Assembly: GCF_003390885.1 (NCBI RefSeq)
Contig: NZ_QMEL01000015.1
Span: forward strand, 1-33,168
DNA from: Pelagibacterium sediminicola
GTDB lineage: Bacteria > Pseudomonadota > Alphaproteobacteria > Rhizobiales > Devosiaceae
Length of the DNA stretch: 33,168 nt
Direction: 5' to 3'
Positions 30,577 through 33,168 of this stretch are shown in pieces (the first letter of the stretch is position 1; every line of letters starts with the position of its first letter). The position numbers were made by a program, and so were the translations under genes. The notes under the pieces were generated by a model. That model saw nothing but the letters and a program-made list of their open reading frames with translations, was not told the DNA's origin and ran no database searches.

Positions 30577-32382
30577 ATGGCCGTTTCCCAGCCGCAAGCA
30601 GGGCACAATCAGTTGGGGAAACTGCCCGAATGGGACCTTTCCGATCTTTATCCCGGCACGGGGTCCGACGAGATCAAGGCCGATCTTGCGTTTCTGGACA
30701 CCGAAACCGGCGCTTTCGAGGGCGAATACAAGGGCAGGCTGGCCGAGCTTGCGGCGGACGAGGGGCTGATCGAGGCGGTGCGCCGCTATGAAAAGCTCGA
30801 CGAGGTGATGGGGCGGCTGGGCGCCTTTGCCTATCTCAATTACGCGCAGAACACGCAGGACGCCGCGCGAGTGAAGTTCCTCGGTGATACGCAGGAAAAG
30901 CTCACCACGCTTTCGACGCGGACGCTGTTCTTCACCCTCGAGGTCAACCGCATCGAGGACGGCGTGCTCGACGAGGCGTTTGGGCGCGACGCGGCGCTGG
31001 CGCGGTATCGTCCGTGGTTCGAGGAGTTGCGCAAGTCGCGGCCCTACCAGCTCGAAGACCGGGTCGAGGAACTGTTCCACGACAAATACGTCACCGGCCA
31101 TGCGGCATGGAATCGCCTTTATGACGAAACCATCGCGGCGCTCAAATTCGACGTCGAGGGGGAAACGCTGGGGCTTGAACAGACGCTTTCGCTGATGAGC
31201 GAAAAGGACGAGCAAAAGCGTGAATCGGCCTTCGGGGGGCTGACGAAGACCCTTGGAGAGAACAGGCGGCTTTTCACCCACATCACCAATGTGCTCGCCA
31301 AGGACAAGGAAATCTCGGACCGCTGGCGCGGGTTCGAGGATATCGCCGACAGCCGGCACCTGGCCAATTCGGTGGAGCGCGACGTGGTCGATGCGCTGGA
31401 GGCGGCGGTACGCGAGGCGTATCCCAAACTCTCGCATCGCTATTACAAGATGAAGGCCGAGTGGTTCGGCAAAGACAGGCTCGACGCCTGGGACCGCAAC
31501 GCGCCGCTGCCGATGAGCGATGATCGCATCTTCGAGTGGGAGACCGCGAAGACCACCGTGCTCGATGCCTATGGGCGGTTCTCGCCCCGGCTGGTGGAAC
31601 TGGCAGAGCCGTTCTTTGCGGGCGGCTGGATCGATGCGCCGGTGCGCGATGGCAAGGCATCGGGGGCATTCGCGCACCCCACCGTCACCACCGCCCATCC
31701 CTATCTGATGCTCAATTACATGGGCAAGGCGCGGGACGTGATGACGCTGGCGCACGAACTGGGACACGGGGTGCATCAGCGACTGGCGGCAGGCCAGGGC
31801 GAACTGATGGCGCCGACTCCGCTGACGCTGGCGGAAACGGCGAGCGTTTTCGGCGAAATGCTGACCTTCCGCGCGCTGCTCGATGCGGCCACCGACCCCA
31901 GCCAGCGCTTTGCGCTTCTGGCCTCCAAGGTCGAGGATATGCTCAATACTGTCGTGCGGCAGATCTCGTTTTACAGCTTTGAGCGCAAGGTGCACACGGC
32001 GCGGCGCGAGGGAGAATTGCGCACCGAGGAGATCGAGGCGTTCTGGATGGAGATCTCGGCGGAAAGTCTTGGTTCCGGTATCAGGCTCAATGAGGGATAT
32101 GAAACGCTCTGGACCTATATCGGGCATTTCATCCACGCCCCGTTCTATGTCTATGCCTATGCTTTCGGAGACTGCCTTGTGAACTCGCTTTATGCGCAGT
32201 ATGAGAAGGCAAACGAGGGGTTCGCGGAGCGCTATTTCGCGCTGCTCGAAGCGGGGGGATCAAAACATCACTCCGAACTTCTTGCGCCCTTCGGGCTGGA
32301 TGCCCGGGACCCGGGGTTCTGGTCGCTCGGCCTTTCGATGATCGAGGGGCTGATCGACGAACTGGATGCAACCCGTCCGTGA
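30577..32382 (+). CDS. Oligoendopeptidase F (M3B family metallopeptidase)
   Basis: 601 residues from ATG 30577, with GGAG 9 bases upstream; an ATG at 30562 would add 5 residues (MERSP) and cannot be excluded. The N-terminal helical region includes LPEWDLSDLYPG, a common start of the family, and the oligopeptidase F N-domain (about 110-180). The catalytic zinc site is HELGH (393-397) in MTLAHELGHGVHQ, with third ligand E420 in LTLAETASVFGEM. The length equals that of PepF proteins of about 600 residues. It hydrolyses short peptides in the cytosol, which would suit recycling of peptides brought in by the Opp importer. That link is inference, as the genes are 11 kb apart. The start of the oxidase subunit IV frame follows closely. 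Confidence 0.93.
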   Translation: MAVSQPQAGHNQLGKLPEWDLSDLYPGTGSDEIKADLAFLDTETGAFEGEYKGRLAELAADEGLIEAVRRYEKLDEVMGRLGAFAYLNYAQNTQDAARVKFLGDTQEKLTTLSTRTLFFTLEVNRIEDGVLDEAFGRDAALARYRPWFEELRKSRPYQLEDRVEELFHDKYVTGHAAWNRLYDETIAALKFDVEGETLGLEQTLSLMSEKDEQKRESAFGGLTKTLGENRRLFTHITNVLAKDKEISDRWRGFEDIADSRHLANSVERDVVDALEAAVREAYPKLSHRYYKMKAEWFGKDRLDAWDRNAPLPMSDDRIFEWETAKTTVLDAYGRFSPRLVELAEPFFAGGWIDAPVRDGKASGAFAHPTVTTAHPYLMLNYMGKARDVMTLAHELGHGVHQRLAAGQGELMAPTPLTLAETASVFGEMLTFRALLDAATDPSQRFALLASKVEDMLNTVVRQISFYSFERKVHTARREGELRTEEIEAFWMEISAESLGSGIRLNEGYETLWTYIGHFIHAPFYVYAYAFGDCLVNSLYAQYEKANEGFAERYFALLEAGGSKHHSELLAPFGLDARDPGFWSLGLSMIEGLIDELDATRP

Positions 32383-32423
32383 TGGCGGGCCGGACAAAGA
32401 CTGATAAGACGCAGAGGACAGAC

Positions 32424-32597
32424 ATGGCCGAACAGCAAGCGGTAACCTTCTCGACCAAGCCGATCAGCGAAAAGCAGAAGGAAAAGGAATTCGTCGAGCA
32501 CACCAGCACCTATGGTGCGTTCCTCCAGCTCCTCAAGTGGAGCATCATCACGACCGTGGTGATCCTGATCGGGCTTTATTTCATCTTCGTCCATTAA
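32424..32597 (+). CDS. aa3-type cytochrome c oxidase subunit IV
   Basis: 57 residues from ATG 32424, preceded by AGAGGA. A frame from 32379 is rejected because it overlaps the pepF stop and bypasses this ribosome-binding site. A charged N-terminal part ending EFVEHTSTYGAFLQLLKW leads into one membrane helix (SIITTVVILIGLYFIFV). The EHTSTYGAFLQLLKW stretch is the signature of the small bacterial aa3 oxidase subunit IV, a single-helix accessory subunit of unclear function. It is separate from the main oxidase operon here, as is common in Hyphomicrobiales, and lies just before pntAA. Confidence 0.88.
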   Translation: MAEQQAVTFSTKPISEKQKEKEFVEHTSTYGAFLQLLKWSIITTVVILIGLYFIFVH

Positions 32598-32712
32598 GGC
32601 TTTCCCGGCTTGGGGACAGGGACTGAAAACATCCGCGGCCGGCGGGCATTCCCGGTCGTGGATCACATGGGGCGCCGCGCCGATCACCGGGCGGCTGTGA
32701 AAGGGTAGGCAA

Positions 32713-33168
32713 ATGAAGATTGCCGTGTTGCGCGAGCGGGCTGTCGATGAGTCCCGCGTTGCGGCGACGCCGGAAAGCATCACCAAGCTGATCGGGCTTG
32801 GGGCTTTTGTGAGCGTCGAAAAGGGGGCGGGTGAAGGCTCGCGGATTCCCGATGCGCTTTACAAGAACGCGGGGGCCGAGATTGCGGCGACGGCAGCGGC
32901 GGCGCTCAAGGGCGCGGACGTGGTGCTGGCGGTGCGGCGGCCTGAGGCTGGGGCGCTGGCGGGTGTCAACAAGGGCGCGCTGGTTCTGGCGATCATGGAC
33001 CCTTACGGCAACGAGGCCGCGCTCGGGGCACTGGCCAAGGTGGGGCTGCAAGCCTTTGCCATGGAACTGATGCCGCGCATCACGCGCGCGCAGGTGATGG
33101 ACGTTTTGTCCTCGCAGGCCAACCTTGCGGGCTATCAGGCGGTGATCGATGCCGCCGGTGCGTTTGAC
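32713..33168 (+). CDS. pntAA: NAD(P) transhydrogenase subunit alpha, part 1 (N-terminal 152 residues, cut by window edge)
   Basis: An open frame from ATG 32713 to the window end with no stop. It starts MKIAVLRERAVDESRVAATPE, the usual N-terminus of the transhydrogenase alpha subunit and of the related alanine dehydrogenases. FAMELMPRITRAQVMDVLSSQANLAGYQAVIDAA marks it as PntA: this RITRAQ-MD-LSSQ-N-AGY segment is highly conserved. The domain I protein binds NAD(H) and takes part in proton-driven hydride transfer to NADP. In alphaproteobacteria the alpha subunit is normally split into PntAA and PntAB, so pntAB and pntB are expected just outside the window. Upstream spacing is AGGGTAGG, 4 bases before ATG. 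Confidence 0.92.
   Translation, partial: MKIAVLRERAVDESRVAATPESITKLIGLGAFVSVEKGAGEGSRIPDALYKNAGAEIAATAAAALKGADVVLAVRRPEAGALAGVNKGALVLAIMDPYGNEAALGALAKVGLQAFAMELMPRITRAQVMDVLSSQANLAGYQAVIDAAGAFD

Overview
The window is GC-rich, densely coded chromosomal DNA from an alphaproteobacterium. The gene set suggests Hyphomicrobiales: GapR (DUF2312), a cysteine-free L36, a DUF1036-pyk pair, an aa3-type cytochrome oxidase subunit IV, split PntAA and a DUF882 protein. A Devosiaceae-type genome (Devosia or Pelagibacterium) is my impression, not something the sequence proves.

Left edge (1-738): the 5' end of an IS66-type element (tnpA start on the minus strand, terminal GTAAGC) lies inside the outermost visible repeat of a CRISPR array. 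The array has nine 36-bp repeats and eight 30-bp spacers in an exact 66-bp period. Repeat sequence and dimensions fit type II (Cas9, II-C-like). Read on the minus strand, each repeat carries a promoter-like TTGGAC-N17-TAGGCT pointing into the next spacer. No cas gene is in the window. They may lie beyond the IS element, along with more array.

835-5049: a DUF4239 membrane protein, a 469-bp intergenic stretch with two strong palindromes, an Rrf2-family regulator with a palindrome in its own promoter, and a PAS-GAF-GGDEF-EAL protein with a degenerate GGDEF motif and an intact EAL domain.

5087-13475: a fatty-acid beta-oxidation locus. A MerR-family regulator and fadD (minus strand) diverge from fadE, fadJ and fadI (plus strand). 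The 331-bp divergent region has two near-identical ACGTTAACGT palindromes, each overlapping the -35 element of one promoter. This suggests one regulator controls both directions.

13628-19217: a complete oppABCDF peptide importer. A stem-loop between oppA and oppB may set the binding protein to permease ratio. 19278-22232: rpmJ with its own promoter and terminator, then pyk and a DUF1036 protein (minus strand), and gapR. 22380-29958: dxs, a DUF882 peptidase-like protein, a YcbB-type L,D-transpeptidase and an NtrC-type response regulator (all minus). 30092-33168: a PRC-barrel gene with a possible EcfG stress promoter, an M3B oligoendopeptidase, cytochrome oxidase subunit IV, and the start of pntAA, which runs off the right edge.

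At least five intergenic gaps contain GC-rich dyad elements of about 130-190 bp in two families, present in both orientations. The most unusual region is the IS-interrupted CRISPR array with repeat-embedded promoters. The rest is mainly recognisable housekeeping and metabolic content with readable regulatory sites.
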